The notes under the pieces are model-generated. The model was not told the origin of the DNA. It made no database searches and was given only the letters and a program-made list of their open reading frames with translations. Below, piece after piece: positions 1-10,371 of a stretch of 64,000 nt of DNA. The stretch is from Allobosea psychrotolerans (GTDB taxonomy: Bacteria > Pseudomonadota > Alphaproteobacteria > Rhizobiales > Beijerinckiaceae): assembly GCF_002917105.1 (NCBI RefSeq), contig NZ_PQFZ01000007.1, forward strand, positions 62,001 to 126,000. The letters run 5' to 3'. Each line of letters begins with the position of its first letter. Within the stretch, counting starts at the first letter, position 1. A program made the position numbers and the translations under genes.

Positions 1-318
1 CAGGCGTTCGGTCGCCCCTGCAGCCGCAAGGCTTCCACCCGTCGCGCCGATCAGCGTGCCGATGAGGTAGCCGCCGCGCCGGCCGAGCCGGCGCATCAGC
101 ATGGCGGCTGGAATGACGCCGGTTGCGATGCCGAGCTGCAACAGGCTGACCGGCACGGTGGCGAAGGTCTTGTCGGCGACGAGGCTTGCCCCGACGATGC
201 CGCCCAGCGAGACCACGATCGCCGGATTGGCGCCACCGAGCGCCTGCGCGCAGGCCAGCACCAGGGTATTGCGCTTGGCGAGAGCATCGCCGTCGCTGAG
301 GGGAACGTGCTGGTTCAT
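1..318 (-). CDS. MFS transporter, N-terminal part (cut by window edge)
   Basis: The reading frame opens at an ATG at 318 and runs open to base 1, giving the first 106 residues of a membrane protein. Hydrophobic stretches lie at about residues 16-40 and 45-70, followed by a basic RRLGRRGGYLIG segment near residue 80. That segment resembles motif A between helices 2 and 3 of major facilitator transporters. It starts 43 bases after thiL and may be co-transcribed with the cluster. The substrate cannot be told from this fragment. The family call is an inference from the motif and helix spacing. Confidence 0.7.
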   Translation of the reverse strand, partial: MNQHVPLSDGDALAKRNTLVLACAQALGGANPAIVVSLGGIVGASLVADKTFATVPVSLLQLGIATGVIPAAMLMRRLGRRGGYLIGTLIGATGGSLAAAGATERL

Positions 319-361
319 CGATGCGCCGCCCTGACCGAGGCGGCGCTTGCAACGGCCGCCC

Positions 362-1357
362 TTAAAAATGAACGAAGGAGCCCTGCGCGAAGCTTCGCGC
401 CCTGCCCTTTTCGCGATAGTTCACCGCGCCTTCGTCCGTCACCCGGCCGATCGCGACGAGCGCGACGCCCGCAGCCTCAGCCGCAACGATCAGGGAAAGA
501 TATTCTCTTTCAGAAGCAGTGCAGAGAATTTCGTAATCGTCCCCGCCCGTCCACGCCAGTTCCACCAGAGCGGGATCGGCCATGATCGCGGCGCGGGCCG
601 CAGCCGAGAGCGGGATCGTGTCGAGATCGATCTCGGCGCCTGCTTTCGAGGCTTTGAGCAGCTTGGCGAGGTCGCCGACGAGCCCATCGGACACATCCAT
701 CGCGGCCGAAGCATGGCGCTGCAGCGCTGCAGCCAGCGCCAGCCGCGGTTGCGGATGCAGATAGCGGTCCGCGAGAAAATGGCGATCCTGCTCGCTGAGG
801 CGGGCAACCCAGGCAGGCTTGCCTGGACCATGAACCTTTAGCCCGAGCGCCCCGTCACCGATCGTGCCGGAGACCAGGATGACGTCTCCAGGCCTGGCGC
901 CCGAGCGCGGCACCATCCGGCCGGCGGGAACGCTGCCGAAGGCGGTGATCGAGAGGATCAAGGGACCAGGCGTCGAGACCGTATCGCCGCCGATGAGCGG
1001 GCAAGCCCCCTCTCCCGCGATCAGGGCGAGCCCCTGCGCGAAGTCCGCGAGCCAGGCCTCGGTCCAGCCATGCGGCAAAACCAGGCTCAGCACGAAGCCT
1101 TCGGGCCTGGCGCCCTTGGCTGCGAGGTCGGACAGGTTCACGGCGAGTGCCTTGCGCGCGATCGAGGCCGCGCGGTCGTCGGCGAAGAAATGCACGCCGG
1201 CGACCAACGCGTCGGTCGTCACCACCGTCTCATAGCCGCGCGCCGGCCTGAGCAATCCGGCATCGTCGACGAGGCCGAGCCCGCCCGCCCCCGCGATGGG
1301 CGCGAAATAGCGGGCGATCAATTCGAATTCGCCGGGGCGTTCGGGTGCGCCGGCCAT
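362..1357 (-). CDS. thiL: Thiamine-monophosphate kinase ThiL
   Basis: Cytosolic ATP-dependent enzyme that phosphorylates thiamine monophosphate to the cofactor thiamine diphosphate. The 331-residue length is normal for ThiL. Visible family motifs are VDDAG near residue 30, TTDALVAGVHF near 47-57 (ThiL usually has TTD-LVEGVHF), NLSDLAAKGA near 74-83, DVSDGLVGDL near 221-230 and GGDDYEI near 271-277. These are the Mg-ATP and substrate loops of the PurM/ThiL fold. It lies 7 bases downstream of nusB in a leftward operon; nusB-thiL next to the rib genes is a common proteobacterial arrangement. Confidence 0.95.
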   Translation of the reverse strand: MAGAPERPGEFELIARYFAPIAGAGGLGLVDDAGLLRPARGYETVVTTDALVAGVHFFADDRAASIARKALAVNLSDLAAKGARPEGFVLSLVLPHGWTEAWLADFAQGLALIAGEGACPLIGGDTVSTPGPLILSITAFGSVPAGRMVPRSGARPGDVILVSGTIGDGALGLKVHGPGKPAWVARLSEQDRHFLADRYLHPQPRLALAAALQRHASAAMDVSDGLVGDLAKLLKASKAGAEIDLDTIPLSAAARAAIMADPALVELAWTGGDDYEILCTASEREYLSLIVAAEAAGVALVAIGRVTDEGAVNYREKGRARSFAQGSFVHF

Positions 1358-1364
1358 TGCGGGC

Positions 1365-1832
1365 TCAGGCCGTCGCCGTGTCGAATTCGTCGGCGCGGAA
1401 GTCGCGGGCCATCTTGTCGAGCACGGCGTTGATCATGCCGATCTCCTCGCCCTCATAGAAGGCGCGCGCGACAGCGACATATTCCGAGATCACGGCGCGC
1501 GCCGGCACATCCTTGCGGAAGGCGAGCTCATAGGCGCCGGCGCGCAGCACGGCGCGCACCACCGCCTCGACGCGCTTCAGCGGCCAGCCGGCGGCAAGCA
1601 CATCGTCGACCGAGCGATCGACCAGCCGCTGCTCGCGGACCACGCCGCCGAGCAGATCGCGGAAGAAGGCGAGCTCGGCCTTGGGCAATTCGATCTCCTC
1701 GACCTCCTTGCCGATCCAGAAGGCCTCGAACTCGGCCATGGCCTCGATCACGCCGCGCCCGCCAATCTCCATCTCGTAGAGCGCCTGCACGACGGAAAGC
1801 CGCGCGCCGCGTCGCATCTCGGCCCGGCTCAT
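1365..1832 (-). CDS. nusB: Transcription antitermination factor NusB
   Basis: All-helical RNA-binding protein that, with NusE (S10), binds boxA in rRNA leaders and supports antitermination. It has 155 residues, typical for the family. Recognisable segments are the N-terminal [16 protein letters not shown], where the R-x-x-A-R-x-x-A/V-x-Q-x-L-Y pattern is diagnostic, and the C-terminal [13 protein letters not shown] and FINAVLDK-like [12 protein letters not shown]. Its ATG overlaps the ribH stop by 4 bases (ATGA), so translation is probably coupled within the rib-nus-thi operon. Confidence 0.95.
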   Translation of the reverse strand: MSRAEMRRGARLSVVQALYEMEIGGRGVIEAMAEFEAFWIGKEVEEIELPKAELAFFRDLLGGVVREQRLVDRSVDDVLAAGWPLKRVEAVVRAVLRAGAYELAFRKDVPARAVISEYVAVARAFYEGEEIGMINAVLDKMARDFRADEFDTATA

Positions 1833-2338
1833 TTGGATTGCTCCGCCAGGGAGCGCTTGTAGCGCAGCACGGCAAGCGCGGCTTCCGCCGCTCCGCCGCC
1901 CTTGTCCATCTCGGAGCGGTTGGCGCGCGCCCAGGCCTGCGCCTCGTTCTCGACGGTCAGGATGCCGTTGCCGAGCGGCAGGGCGAAGGCCACGGAGATG
2001 TCCATCAAGGCACGCGAGCTTTCGCCGGCGACGATGTCGTAATGGCCGGTCTCGCCGCGAATGACGGTGCCCAGCGCCACGACCGCCTCATAGGGGTCGA
2101 CGGCTTCATCGGCTGCGCGCAGGCCGATGATGATGGCGGAGGGAATTTCGAGCGCGCCCGGCACGGTGACGACATCGACGCGGCAATCGGCCTTGTCGAG
2201 CACGGCAAGGGCGCCTTCGAGCAATTCGTCTGCGAGCTTGTCGTAGAAGCGCGCCTCGATCACGAGCACGCGCGCACCGTCCAGCGAGACGGCAGGAGTT
2301 GCGGCCTTGTCGGCCGAGATTTGCCGGGGTCCGGCCAT
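1829..2338 (-). CDS. ribH: 6,7-dimethyl-8-ribityllumazine synthase RibH
   Basis: Condenses 5-amino-6-ribitylaminouracil with 3,4-dihydroxybutanone phosphate to form lumazine, the penultimate step of riboflavin synthesis. The ATG at 2338 gives 169 residues and starts MAGPRQ; a longer frame upstream runs into the repeat and is unlikely to be translated. Key motifs are VPGALEIP at 59-66 and [14 protein letters not shown] at 88-101, which hold the substrate and phosphate contacts including the conserved His. It overlaps nusB by 4 bases and is separated from ribE by a palindromic repeat. Confidence 0.95.
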   Translation of the reverse strand: MAGPRQISADKAATPAVSLDGARVLVIEARFYDKLADELLEGALAVLDKADCRVDVVTVPGALEIPSAIIIGLRAADEAVDPYEAVVALGTVIRGETGHYDIVAGESSRALMDISVAFALPLGNGILTVENEAQAWARANRSEMDKGGGAAEAALAVLRYKRSLAEQSK

Positions 2339-2395
2339 GGTTCTTGATCCTCTTGAAGGCGAAGAGCGCCTGGCGCGAAACGCCCGAAGCACTCA

Positions 2396-2508
2396 CAGCC
2401 CCCAACCTGAGGAGCCGTTTCGTCAGAAAGGGCGTCTCGAAGGATGGTCCAGTACGCTCTGGAACATCCTGCGAGACGCCGCTGCGCGGCTCCTCAGGAT
2501 GAGGGCTG
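2396..2508. repeat. Dispersed imperfect palindrome, family D (copy 1)
   Basis: About 113 bases with matching inverted ends: one end reads AGCCCCCAACCTGAGGAGCC, the other GGCTCCTCAGGATGAGGGCT. Inner arms read GGCGTCTCGAAGGATG and CATCCTGCGAGACGCC. Two better-preserved copies lie at 10162-10284 and 31081-31195. It sits between ribE and ribH inside the operon, so it would be transcribed as a long stem-loop. Confidence 0.85.
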
Positions 2509-2523
2509 TATTGAGACCGGCTC

Positions 2524-3171
2524 TTAGCCCTGCGGGCGCGCCTCTGCAAGCCGCGCGGCATAGCGCGCCATCAGATCGACCTCGAGATGGATGGGGTCGC
2601 CCGCCTTGCGCTGCCCCCAGGTGGTGACGCTGAAGGAGTGGGGAATCAGCAGCACGGTGAAGACATCGTCCTCGACGCTGTTGACGGTGAGCGAGGTGCC
2701 GTCGAGGCAGATCGAGCCCTTGGTCGCGATGAAGGGCGCGAGCCCCTGCGGCGCGCGGATATGGAAACGCGCGGTCGCGCCCCATTGTTCGTCGGGATCG
2801 GCCTCGATCGGGTCGATCTTCAGGATCGTGGCGACGCCATCGACATGGCCGGTGACGAGGTGGCCGCCGAGCTCGTCGCCGACCTTGAGCGAGCGCTCGA
2901 GATTGATCCGCGTGCCCGGCGCCCAGTTGCCGACCAGCGTCTTGGAGAGCGTCTCCGCCGCAGCCTCGACCTGGAAGATGCAGCCGGGCTCGCCGTCGCT
3001 GCGCGGCCGCAGGCCCGTGACCGTCAGGCAGACGCCGGCGCAGGCGATCGAAGCACCGATCTCGATGCCTCCAGCATCATAGGGGCAGGCGATGGCAAGC
3101 CGTTTCAGGCTGGGGCCCTTGGCCTCGGCTTCCACGACGGTGCCGATGGCGGTGACGATGCCGGTGAACAT
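2524..3171 (-). CDS. ribE: Riboflavin synthase alpha subunit RibE
   Basis: Dismutates two 6,7-dimethyl-8-ribityllumazine molecules to riboflavin and the pyrimidine precursor. The 215 residues show the signature start [12 protein letters not shown] and two homologous lumazine-binding halves. The first holds CAGVCLTVTGL near 43-53. The second begins with GGHLVTGHVDG near 102-112 and contains KGSICLDGTSLTVN. The start ATG overlaps the ribD stop by one base (TGATG), so the two are translationally coupled. Confidence 0.95.
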   Translation of the reverse strand: MFTGIVTAIGTVVEAEAKGPSLKRLAIACPYDAGGIEIGASIACAGVCLTVTGLRPRSDGEPGCIFQVEAAAETLSKTLVGNWAPGTRINLERSLKVGDELGGHLVTGHVDGVATILKIDPIEADPDEQWGATARFHIRAPQGLAPFIATKGSICLDGTSLTVNSVEDDVFTVLLIPHSFSVTTWGQRKAGDPIHLEVDLMARYAARLAEARPQG

Positions 3172-4304
3172 CAGAAAACCCTCGCGAAATGCTCGAAATG
3201 GTCGTGGCCGATCAGGCCGCTATCGACAAGGCGATAGAGATCGGGATTTGCCAGCATTGCCGCAAGGGCCGGGCGCACGGCGACAATGCCGGGGTGGCCC
3301 AGCGATTTCGGAGAGGTCGAAACGATGACCTCATCGGCAAAACCGGCAAGGGCGAGTTTCTCGCCGATGGTCGGCCCACCCTCGGAAAAGACGCGGTTGA
3401 TGCCGCGCGCTCCCAGCAGCTGGAGCATCTCAGCCAGATCGAGATGGCCGTCAGCACTGGCCGAGACGCGCATGACCTCGACCCCGGCCGCGACCAGCGC
3501 CTGCTCACGCTCGACGGGGGCGGCCTCCGTCGCCACGACCCAGACCGGCACCTCGCCCACTGTGGCGACGAGCTGGGAGGACAGCGGCAGCCGAAGCTGC
3601 GAATCCAGCACGACCCTGATCGGCGAGCGTCCGGCCATGCCGGGCAGGCGCACGGTCAGCAGCGGATCGTCGATGAGCACCGAGCCGATGCCGAGCATGA
3701 TCGCGTCGTAATGCGCCCGCTGGAGATGAACCCAGGCCGACGCCGCAGGACAGGACACAGCGATGCGCGTGCCCGCCGCCCCGCCGGCATAGCCATCCCT
3801 GGTGCGGGCGACCTTGAACGTCACCATGGGGCGTCCCTGCGTCACCCGCAGCACATAGCCGCGATGGGTCCGTTGAGCCTCGGCCTCCAGCACGTCCGTG
3901 GTGACGCTGATGCCCGCTGTCCGCAGCAATGCGAAACCAAGCCCGCGAAAACGCGGATTGGGATCGGCCATGGCTGCCACGACGCGCTTTACGCCGGCCA
4001 GGATCGTACGCTCGACGCAAGGCGTCGCGGCGCGGATGGTGCGATGCGAACAGGGTTCGAGCGTGACATAGAGCGTGCCGCCCGCCGCGGCGTTCGGCCC
4101 GGCGCGGTCGAAGGCATTCGCCTCGCCATGCGGCCGGCCGCCGGGCTGGGTGTGGCCGCGGGCCACGATCACGGGACCATCCGCGGTATCCTGCGTGACG
4201 ATGGCGCCGACGCAAGGATTGGTCGCTGTCGTGCCCTGCCCGCGCGCGCCGAAATCCAGCGCCTGACGCATGAAGGCGCGGTCGATCGCAGCCTGGTCAG
4301 TCAT
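3171..4304 (-). CDS. ribD: Bifunctional pyrimidine deaminase/reductase RibD
   Basis: Carries out deamination and then NADPH-dependent reduction of the GTP-derived pyrimidine in riboflavin synthesis. From the ATG at 4304 the protein has 377 residues. The N-terminal zinc deaminase shows HGEAN at 59-63 and EPCSH at 83-87 with a second Cys at 96. That Cys-Cys spacing is about two residues longer than the usual PCSHHGRTPPC. The reductase domain starts near residue 150 ([14 protein letters not shown]) and ends with the EGG-containing [13 protein letters not shown]. It overlaps nrdR by 8 bases. The upstream in-frame extension overlaps nrdR further and has no family match. Confidence 0.93.
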   Translation of the reverse strand: MTDQAAIDRAFMRQALDFGARGQGTTATNPCVGAIVTQDTADGPVIVARGHTQPGGRPHGEANAFDRAGPNAAAGGTLYVTLEPCSHRTIRAATPCVERTILAGVKRVVAAMADPNPRFRGLGFALLRTAGISVTTDVLEAEAQRTHRGYVLRVTQGRPMVTFKVARTRDGYAGGAAGTRIAVSCPAASAWVHLQRAHYDAIMLGIGSVLIDDPLLTVRLPGMAGRSPIRVVLDSQLRLPLSSQLVATVGEVPVWVVATEAAPVEREQALVAAGVEVMRVSASADGHLDLAEMLQLLGARGINRVFSEGGPTIGEKLALAGFADEVIVSTSPKSLGHPGIVAVRPALAAMLANPDLYRLVDSGLIGHDHFEHFARVF

Positions 4305-4794
4305 CGTTGCGGGCAGGCGGCGGCGCGCTCGCGCCGTCCTCGTCATCGGCGCTGAGCTGGCCCAGGATTTCCTCGAAATCGCGGGCCTCACGGAAATTGC
4401 GATAGACCGAGGCGAAGCGGACATAGGCGACGTCGTCGAGCGATTTCAGTCCTTCCATCACCAGTTCGCCGACGGTCGAGCTCGGGATTTCGCCCTCGCC
4501 GGAGCTTTCGAGCTGGCGCACGATGCCGTTGACCATGCGCTCGATCCGCTCCGGCGCGACCGGACGCTTGCGCAGCGCGACCTCGATCGAGGTCTGCAAT
4601 TTGTCACGGTCGAAGGCGGTGCGCCGGCCCGAACGCTTGACCACGACGAGCTCGCGCAGTTGCACGCGCTCGAAGGTGGTGAAGCGCCCGCCGCAATCGG
4701 GGCAGACGCGACGACGGCGAATCGAGGCGTGATCGTCGGTGGGACGGGAGTCCTTCACCTGCGTGTCGAGAGAGCCGCAATAGGGACAGCGCAT
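4297..4794 (-). CDS. nrdR: Transcriptional repressor NrdR
   Basis: Nucleotide-sensing repressor of ribonucleotide reductase genes. The 165 residues start with a zinc ribbon with cysteines at 3, 6, 31 and 34 (MRCPYCGS and VCPDCGGRF), followed by an ATP-cone domain from about 49 to 139 ([17 protein letters not shown] onward). An acidic and proline-rich tail follows. The glyA-nrdR-ribD order is widely conserved in alphaproteobacteria; here a toxin-antitoxin pair sits between glyA and nrdR. No ribonucleotide reductase gene is in the window. Confidence 0.95.
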   Translation of the reverse strand: MRCPYCGSLDTQVKDSRPTDDHASIRRRRVCPDCGGRFTTFERVQLRELVVVKRSGRRTAFDRDKLQTSIEVALRKRPVAPERIERMVNGIVRQLESSGEGEIPSSTVGELVMEGLKSLDDVAYVRFASVYRNFREARDFEEILGQLSADDEDGASAPPPARNDD

Positions 4795-4803
4795 GGCGTG
4801 CTT

Positions 4804-5274
4804 TCAAATCGGTTGAGCGTCGGAGGCGGTCGCCTCTTCGCTCAGGGCTACGGCGAGATTGGCGCTCGACCATGAAGGCCAACCCGTACCGGCGAAATCG
4901 CGGTCATGCGACCAGATATCGGCATCATAGGTCCAGGCCAGCGCGAGGACATGAGCGTCGTTCACCCCGCCATTCCGCGAGGCGACAGCTTGTCGAAGGC
5001 TCTGCTCAGCCGGTGCCAAACTATCGTCATAGCGAACCGTCTCGACCACCTCGATTGATTCGAGAACCTCATCCGCGATCTCAATCAGGACGGGCGCGTG
5101 GGGGTCGAGCCGCGACAACACATGCCTGACTTCCAGCGAGGCCTCCGAGGATATGATCAGCGCGCGCTGGGCACTGACGCGCTCGAATAACGGCCGCGAC
5201 TGGAAGCCCAGCACCGCGCTCAAGATGATGTTCGCGTCAACGACGAGCGTTTCCGAGGGCCCGCGAAGTCGCAT
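4804..5274 (-). CDS. PIN-domain toxin (VapC-like)
   Basis: Likely ribonuclease toxin of a type II toxin-antitoxin pair. It has 156 residues starting at an ATG that shares one base with the antitoxin stop (TGATG); a TTG just upstream is a less likely start. PIN acidic residues are visible in LVVDANIILSA near the N-terminus (first Asp), in the Glu-rich centre, in NDAHVLALAW (Asp near 110) and in WSHDRDF (Asp near 125). The RNA target is unknown. The pair interrupts the otherwise conserved glyA-nrdR neighbourhood, which suggests insertion. Confidence 0.8.
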   Translation of the reverse strand: MRLRGPSETLVVDANIILSAVLGFQSRPLFERVSAQRALIISSEASLEVRHVLSRLDPHAPVLIEIADEVLESIEVVETVRYDDSLAPAEQSLRQAVASRNGGVNDAHVLALAWTYDADIWSHDRDFAGTGWPSWSSANLAVALSEEATASDAQPI

Positions 5275-5516
5275 CAATCGTCACGTTCGCCGAGAAAGCG
5301 CTCGAGCCGCAGCTTTGTCTCGGGAGAAAGCGCCGCATGATAGTCGTCGCTGCGCTTCAACGCTGCGGCGATCCGCGTTGTATCCGGCTTTCTGACCGGC
5401 ACCAGAAGTCCGACCGTAGCCGAGCCGCTCTTGATCGAAACCGGATACGGCAAGGCCTGGATGGCCCCCGCCGACATCTTCTGAAGCTCGCGCATCGTCA
5501 CGCTCTGACGGCTCAT
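5274..5516 (-). CDS. Antitoxin, Phd/YefM-like
   Basis: Small 80-residue protein directly upstream of the PIN gene and coupled to it by a one-base stop-start overlap. That layout is typical of antitoxin-first type II modules. The N-terminal half (VTMRELQKMSAGAIQAL, then a short beta-like SIKSGSATVGLLVPV) resembles the Phd/YefM DNA-binding fold. The C-terminal LSPETKLRLERFLGERDD is charged and probably disordered until toxin is bound. The family assignment is by pattern only. Confidence 0.65.
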   Translation of the reverse strand: MSRQSVTMRELQKMSAGAIQALPYPVSIKSGSATVGLLVPVRKPDTTRIAAALKRSDDYHAALSPETKLRLERFLGERDD

Positions 5517-5588
5517 ATCGGACTCCTTGCCGACATGTATGTAACCCCGTAGGGCGGCAATATCAAACCGCTCGACGAGACGCGATCT

Positions 5589-6887
<1,299 letters not shown>

Positions 6888-7023
6888 ATCCGGCTCCTGC
6901 TGTAAAAGGTGGCCGCTCACGGCCCGGTCCCGTTGCGGCGTCCCGTATCATGGGGTGGAACTCTGTCCAAGCGATAGATGGTGCGGCCAGCATGATGGGC
7001 GATCGCCGTGCGCGCCCGCGATG

Positions 7024-7479
7024 TCAGCGCCGCCGCGACCGCTTCCCCCCTGTCCTGGCCGCCTCGACGGAAGGGTGGGTGACGAGCGTTCCCCGCGAGG
7101 CCGATTTCAGGAGCCCACGGAAGGTCGGGCATTCCAGATGCGTCGGCGCCGGGCAATCAGCGATATGGCGCAGCATGTCGCGCAGAGCGCCGAGATCGGC
7201 GATCTGGCGCTGCAATTCGTCCGCCTTTGCATGAAACCGGGCCCGGGGGAGATCGGGCCGGCCATTCTGTCCGAACATGCCCGCGATCTCGACCAGCGAG
7301 AAGCCCGCCGCCTTGCCGAGGCCGATGAGCGACAACTTCAGGAGCACGTCGGCATCGAATTGCCGGCGCAATCCGCGCCGCCCGAGCGAACCGATCAGGC
7401 CGATCTCTTCGTAATAGCGCAGCGTCGAGGCCGGCACGCCCGAACGTTGCGCCACCTCCCCGATATCCAGAATCGGCAT
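7024..7479 (-). CDS. MerR-family transcriptional regulator
   Basis: DNA-binding regulator of 151 residues. The N-terminal winged helix reads LDIGEVAQRSGVPASTLRYY (4-23), which is the MerR family signature, followed by YEEIGLI and an R-rich recognition wing. A coiled dimer helix spans about 75-105. Two cysteines, C109 and C117 (DCPAPTHLEC), lie just after it. The CxxCxC cluster of SoxR is absent, so it is not SoxR itself. A GAGG about 7 bases upstream of the ATG overlaps the divergent promoter, so autoregulation and control of the MFS gene at 7549 are likely. Confidence 0.85.
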   Translation of the reverse strand: MPILDIGEVAQRSGVPASTLRYYEEIGLIGSLGRRGLRRQFDADVLLKLSLIGLGKAAGFSLVEIAGMFGQNGRPDLPRARFHAKADELQRQIADLGALRDMLRHIADCPAPTHLECPTFRGLLKSASRGTLVTHPSVEAARTGGKRSRRR

Positions 7480-7481
7480 GC

Positions 7482-7512
7482 TTGACCTCAAGTTGACTTG
7501 AACTTGTAGGCT
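7482..7512 (+). promoter_or_regulatory. MerR-type promoter with SoxR-like operator
   Basis: Candidate -35 TTGACC (7482-7487) and -10 TAGGCT (7507-7512) are separated by 19 bases, the long spacer typical of MerR-activated promoters. The spacer holds a dyad, TCAAGT at 7488-7493 and ACTTGA at 7496-7501, very close to the known SoxR box CCTCAAGTTAACTTGAGG. It lies 37 bases before the MFS start and also covers the regulator's ribosome-binding region. This is inferred from sequence alone. Confidence 0.65.
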
Positions 7513-7548
7513 CTCCCGAACGCAGGATTTCAACAAGAGGAAAAAGCC

Positions 7549-8805
7549 ATGCAGGATTTTCGTGCCACGCCGTCGAACCCGATATGGCGGGACCGGCGCA
7601 CTGTTGCGCTGCTGATGGCGGCATCGCTCACCACGATGGCCAATGCCACGATCAGCCCGGCCCTGCCCGGGCTCGAGCGGCTGTTCTCGGGCGATCCGAA
7701 CGCCGCGATACTGACGCGGCTGCTGGTGCCGGCGCCGTCGCTCAGCGTCGCCCTCTGCGCGCCGCTCGCCGGGCTGGTGGCCGACCGGTTCGGACGGCGC
7801 GCGATGCTGCTCTGCGGCACGATCCTGTTCGTGATCGCCGGATGCGCCGGCCTCGTCCTGCCCGATCTCCCGACGATCTTCGCCAGCCGCCTCGTGCTCG
7901 GCGTCGCGGTCGCCCTGATCATGACGGCGCAAACCGCCCTGGTCGGAGACTATTTCACGGGAAAGGACCGCAACGCGCTGACGGGCCTGCAGATTTCGGC
8001 GCGCAATTTCGGCGGCCTGATCTTCATCTCGCTTGCGGGCTGGGTAGCAGTGCTCTCGCCGCGCCTGCCTTTCGCCATCTATGGCCTCGCCGCCGCCTTC
8101 CTGCCGCTGATGTGGATCGCGATCGTCGATCCGCCGCGACCAGCGCAGTCCCCCAGCACCAAGCCGGCGGATGGCGCGGCGGGGCATGCGCCCTGGCGTG
8201 CGCGCCTGGCCTTGCTGGTTCTCTTGCAGGCGCTGACCAACATGATCTTCTTCGTCATGCCGACCCAATTGTCGTTCTTCCTGGAAGAGCGAGGCTACAA
8301 CAGCGCGGCCATGACCGGCGCGGCGCTGGGCGTCCTGATGCTGTCGGGCGGCGGTTTTGCGCTGCTCTACCCGCGGATTCAGCACGCAATCGGCCATCTC
8401 GGCATATTCGCCATGGGCTACGCCGCGATGGCGCTCGGCTTCCTGCTGCTGCCCTTCGCCACGACAGCCTCCCCTTCCTTCGCGGCGACCGCGGCGATCG
8501 GCGCGGGCTACGCTCTGGTCTCGCCCGGCTTCATCGCGCTGGCGCTGGGTCTCGCGCCACTCCGGCGCAGAGGGCTGGCAGGCGGGCTGCTGACCGCCTC
8601 CGTCTTCATCGGCCAGTTCTGTTCGCCGCTCCTGAGCACGCCGCTGATCGCGCGCTACGGCTTTGACGGGCTGCTCCACGGCGCCGCCTGGCTCCTCCTG
8701 GCAATGACGGTCGCGGCCGGAGCGGCAGGCGTGCTGAGCCGGCTGCGCCTGCGGTCGGCTCTCACATCGCAGCGGATGCCGGTTTCGCCGCGATCCTTGC
8801 CGTGA
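7549..8805 (+). CDS. MFS efflux transporter, probably MerR-controlled
   Basis: Inner-membrane transporter of 418 residues with about 12 hydrophobic segments. Motif A appears as LVADRFGRRAMLLCG near residues 75-89. A motif resembling the drug/proton antiporter motif C glycines occurs in helix 5-6 (GLIFISLAGW). A hydrophilic central loop runs at about 196-218 (PPRPAQSPSTKPADGAAG). AAGAGGAAAA just before the ATG is a plausible ribosome site. Its divergent MerR gene and operator suggest inducible efflux of a redox-active or toxic compound; the substrate is unknown. Confidence 0.85.
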   Translation: MQDFRATPSNPIWRDRRTVALLMAASLTTMANATISPALPGLERLFSGDPNAAILTRLLVPAPSLSVALCAPLAGLVADRFGRRAMLLCGTILFVIAGCAGLVLPDLPTIFASRLVLGVAVALIMTAQTALVGDYFTGKDRNALTGLQISARNFGGLIFISLAGWVAVLSPRLPFAIYGLAAAFLPLMWIAIVDPPRPAQSPSTKPADGAAGHAPWRARLALLVLLQALTNMIFFVMPTQLSFFLEERGYNSAAMTGAALGVLMLSGGGFALLYPRIQHAIGHLGIFAMGYAAMALGFLLLPFATTASPSFAATAAIGAGYALVSPGFIALALGLAPLRRRGLAGGLLTASVFIGQFCSPLLSTPLIARYGFDGLLHGAAWLLLAMTVAAGAAGVLSRLRLRSALTSQRMPVSPRSLP

Positions 8806-8941
8806 GGAGCGCGGTCGACGATCGGCCGGCGCGCGGCGGACCTGTACCGTGGCGGAGACGCGATTGAACCGCGGTGTGGGGTGACATGAGCGCGCCCACC
8901 CTTCAGAAAGGCTGACGCCGCAGCTGAGGAGCCGCCCGACC

Positions 8942-10141
8942 GTGCCCCCTGATACAGCCCACAACCCTTCCGCGCCCGCTCGGCGCTCCCCGCTGAGCGC
9001 CTTTCTGGCGAGCGAAGCGGCAGGCGGCGTCCTGCTGATGGTGGTGGCCGCGCTTGCCGTCGTCATCGCGAATTCCCCGGCCGCGCCGGCTTATTTCGGC
9101 GTGCTCTCCGCCTATGTCGGGGGCTTGAGCGTGCTGCACTGGGTCAATGACGCGCTGATGGCCGTGTTCTTCCTGCTCGTCGGGCTGGAGATCAAGCGCG
9201 AGTTCCTGGAGGGGCAGCTCTCCTCCTGGTCGCGCAGGGCCCTGCCCGGCATCGCGGCGCTGGGCGGCATGGTCGTCCCGGCTCTGATCTATCTCGCTTT
9301 GACGCGCGGCGATGCGGTCGCGATGCGCGGCTGGGCCATTCCCGCCGCGACCGACATCGCCTTTGCGCTCGGCGTCCTGGCCCTGCTCGGCTCGCGCGTG
9401 CCGGTCTCGCTCAAGGTCTTCCTCACGGCGCTGGCGATCCTCGATGATCTCGGCGCGGTCGCGATCATCGCACTGTTCTACACCAGCGGCCTGTCGCTGC
9501 CGATGCTGGGGCTGGCGGCCCTCTGCATCGCCGGGCTCATCGTCCTCAACCGCCTGAACGTGACGCGCCTGCCGGTCTATCTCACTATTGGCGCCCTGCT
9601 CTGGTTCTTCGTGCTGAAATCGGGCATCCACGCCACGCTGGCCGGCGTCGCCCTGGCGCTCACGATCCCGATCGGCGACGGCTCCGACAGCGACGAGCCC
9701 GAGCATTCGCCGCTGCATAGGCTCGAGCACGGCCTGCACCCCTGGGTGTCCTATCTGATCGTGCCGATCTTCGGCTTCACCAATGCCGGGGTCTCGTTCG
9801 CGGGGATGACGCCGGCGAGCGCGCTGGCCCCGGTGCCGCTGGGCATCGCGCTCGGCCTGTTCCTCGGCAAGCAGATCGGCGTCTTCGGCTTCGCCTGGGC
9901 GGCCGTGAAGGCCGGGCTCGGCGCGATGCCGGCCAAGGCGAATTTCGCGCAGCTCTACGGCGTCGCCCTGCTCTGCGGGATCGGCTTCACGATGAGCCTG
10001 TTCATCGGGGCGCTGGCCTTCCCCGGCAATCCCGGACTCGGCGACGCCACCAAGATCGGCGTGCTGCTCGGCTCGGTCATCTCGGCGCTGGCGGGAGCCG
10101 TCGTGCTCAAGCTCGCGGGGCCGGGTAAGGCAGCCAGCTAA
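8942..10141 (+). CDS. nhaA: Na+/H+ antiporter NhaA
   Basis: Inner-membrane sodium/proton antiporter for pH and salt homeostasis. It has 399 residues from a GTG start, with GAGGAG about 12-14 bases upstream. Transport residues are in place: D138 in [12 protein letters not shown] and the D168-D169 pair in [12 protein letters not shown], matching D133 and D163-D164 of the E. coli protein. [13 protein letters not shown] near 83-95 is a further family signature. It ends before a palindromic repeat and a bidirectional terminator shared with ldtP. Confidence 0.95.
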   Translation: MPPDTAHNPSAPARRSPLSAFLASEAAGGVLLMVVAALAVVIANSPAAPAYFGVLSAYVGGLSVLHWVNDALMAVFFLLVGLEIKREFLEGQLSSWSRRALPGIAALGGMVVPALIYLALTRGDAVAMRGWAIPAATDIAFALGVLALLGSRVPVSLKVFLTALAILDDLGAVAIIALFYTSGLSLPMLGLAALCIAGLIVLNRLNVTRLPVYLTIGALLWFFVLKSGIHATLAGVALALTIPIGDGSDSDEPEHSPLHRLEHGLHPWVSYLIVPIFGFTNAGVSFAGMTPASALAPVPLGIALGLFLGKQIGVFGFAWAAVKAGLGAMPAKANFAQLYGVALLCGIGFTMSLFIGALAFPGNPGLGDATKIGVLLGSVISALAGAVVLKLAGPGKAAS

Positions 10142-10161
10142 ACGACCGCTCGAGCCTCACA

Positions 10162-10284
10162 CAGCCCTCATCCTGAGGAGCCATTCCGTTGGGAATGGCG
10201 TCTCGAAGGATGCTCCAGGAGGCTCCCGAACCATCTGGAACATCCTTCGAGACGCCGCTGCGCGGCTCCTCAGGATGAGGGCTG
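10162..10284. repeat. Dispersed imperfect palindrome, family D (copy 2)
   Basis: A 123-base element whose ends are near-perfect reverse complements: it opens CAGCCCTCATCCTGAGGAGC and closes with the inverted GCTCCTCAGGATGAGGGCTG. Inner arms GGCGTCTCGAAGGATG and CATCCTTCGAGACGCC also pair. Its 3-prime end is followed by a second short inverted pair, CATTCCGG/CCGGAATG, at about 10327-10364. The rest of the 315-base gap between nhaA and ldtP holds only a terminator. Confidence 0.9.
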
Positions 10285-10371
10285 GAGTTTCAAGAGGGCT
10301 CTAAGATCACGCACGGAACACGTCGTCATTCCGGTGCTCCACTCGCAGCAGCGAGCCCGGAATGACAGACG

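Noticed and set aside
2339-2523. Possible FMN riboswitch in the rib cluster
   Set aside because: The gap between ribE and ribH is fully taken by the family D palindrome, and none of the conserved FMN-aptamer strings was seen there or upstream of nrdR.
7024-9066. 680-codon minus-strand frame that contains the MerR gene and crosses the MFS gene
   Set aside because: Only the last 151 codons are a real protein, from 7479. The upstream part is the antisense of the MFS transporter.
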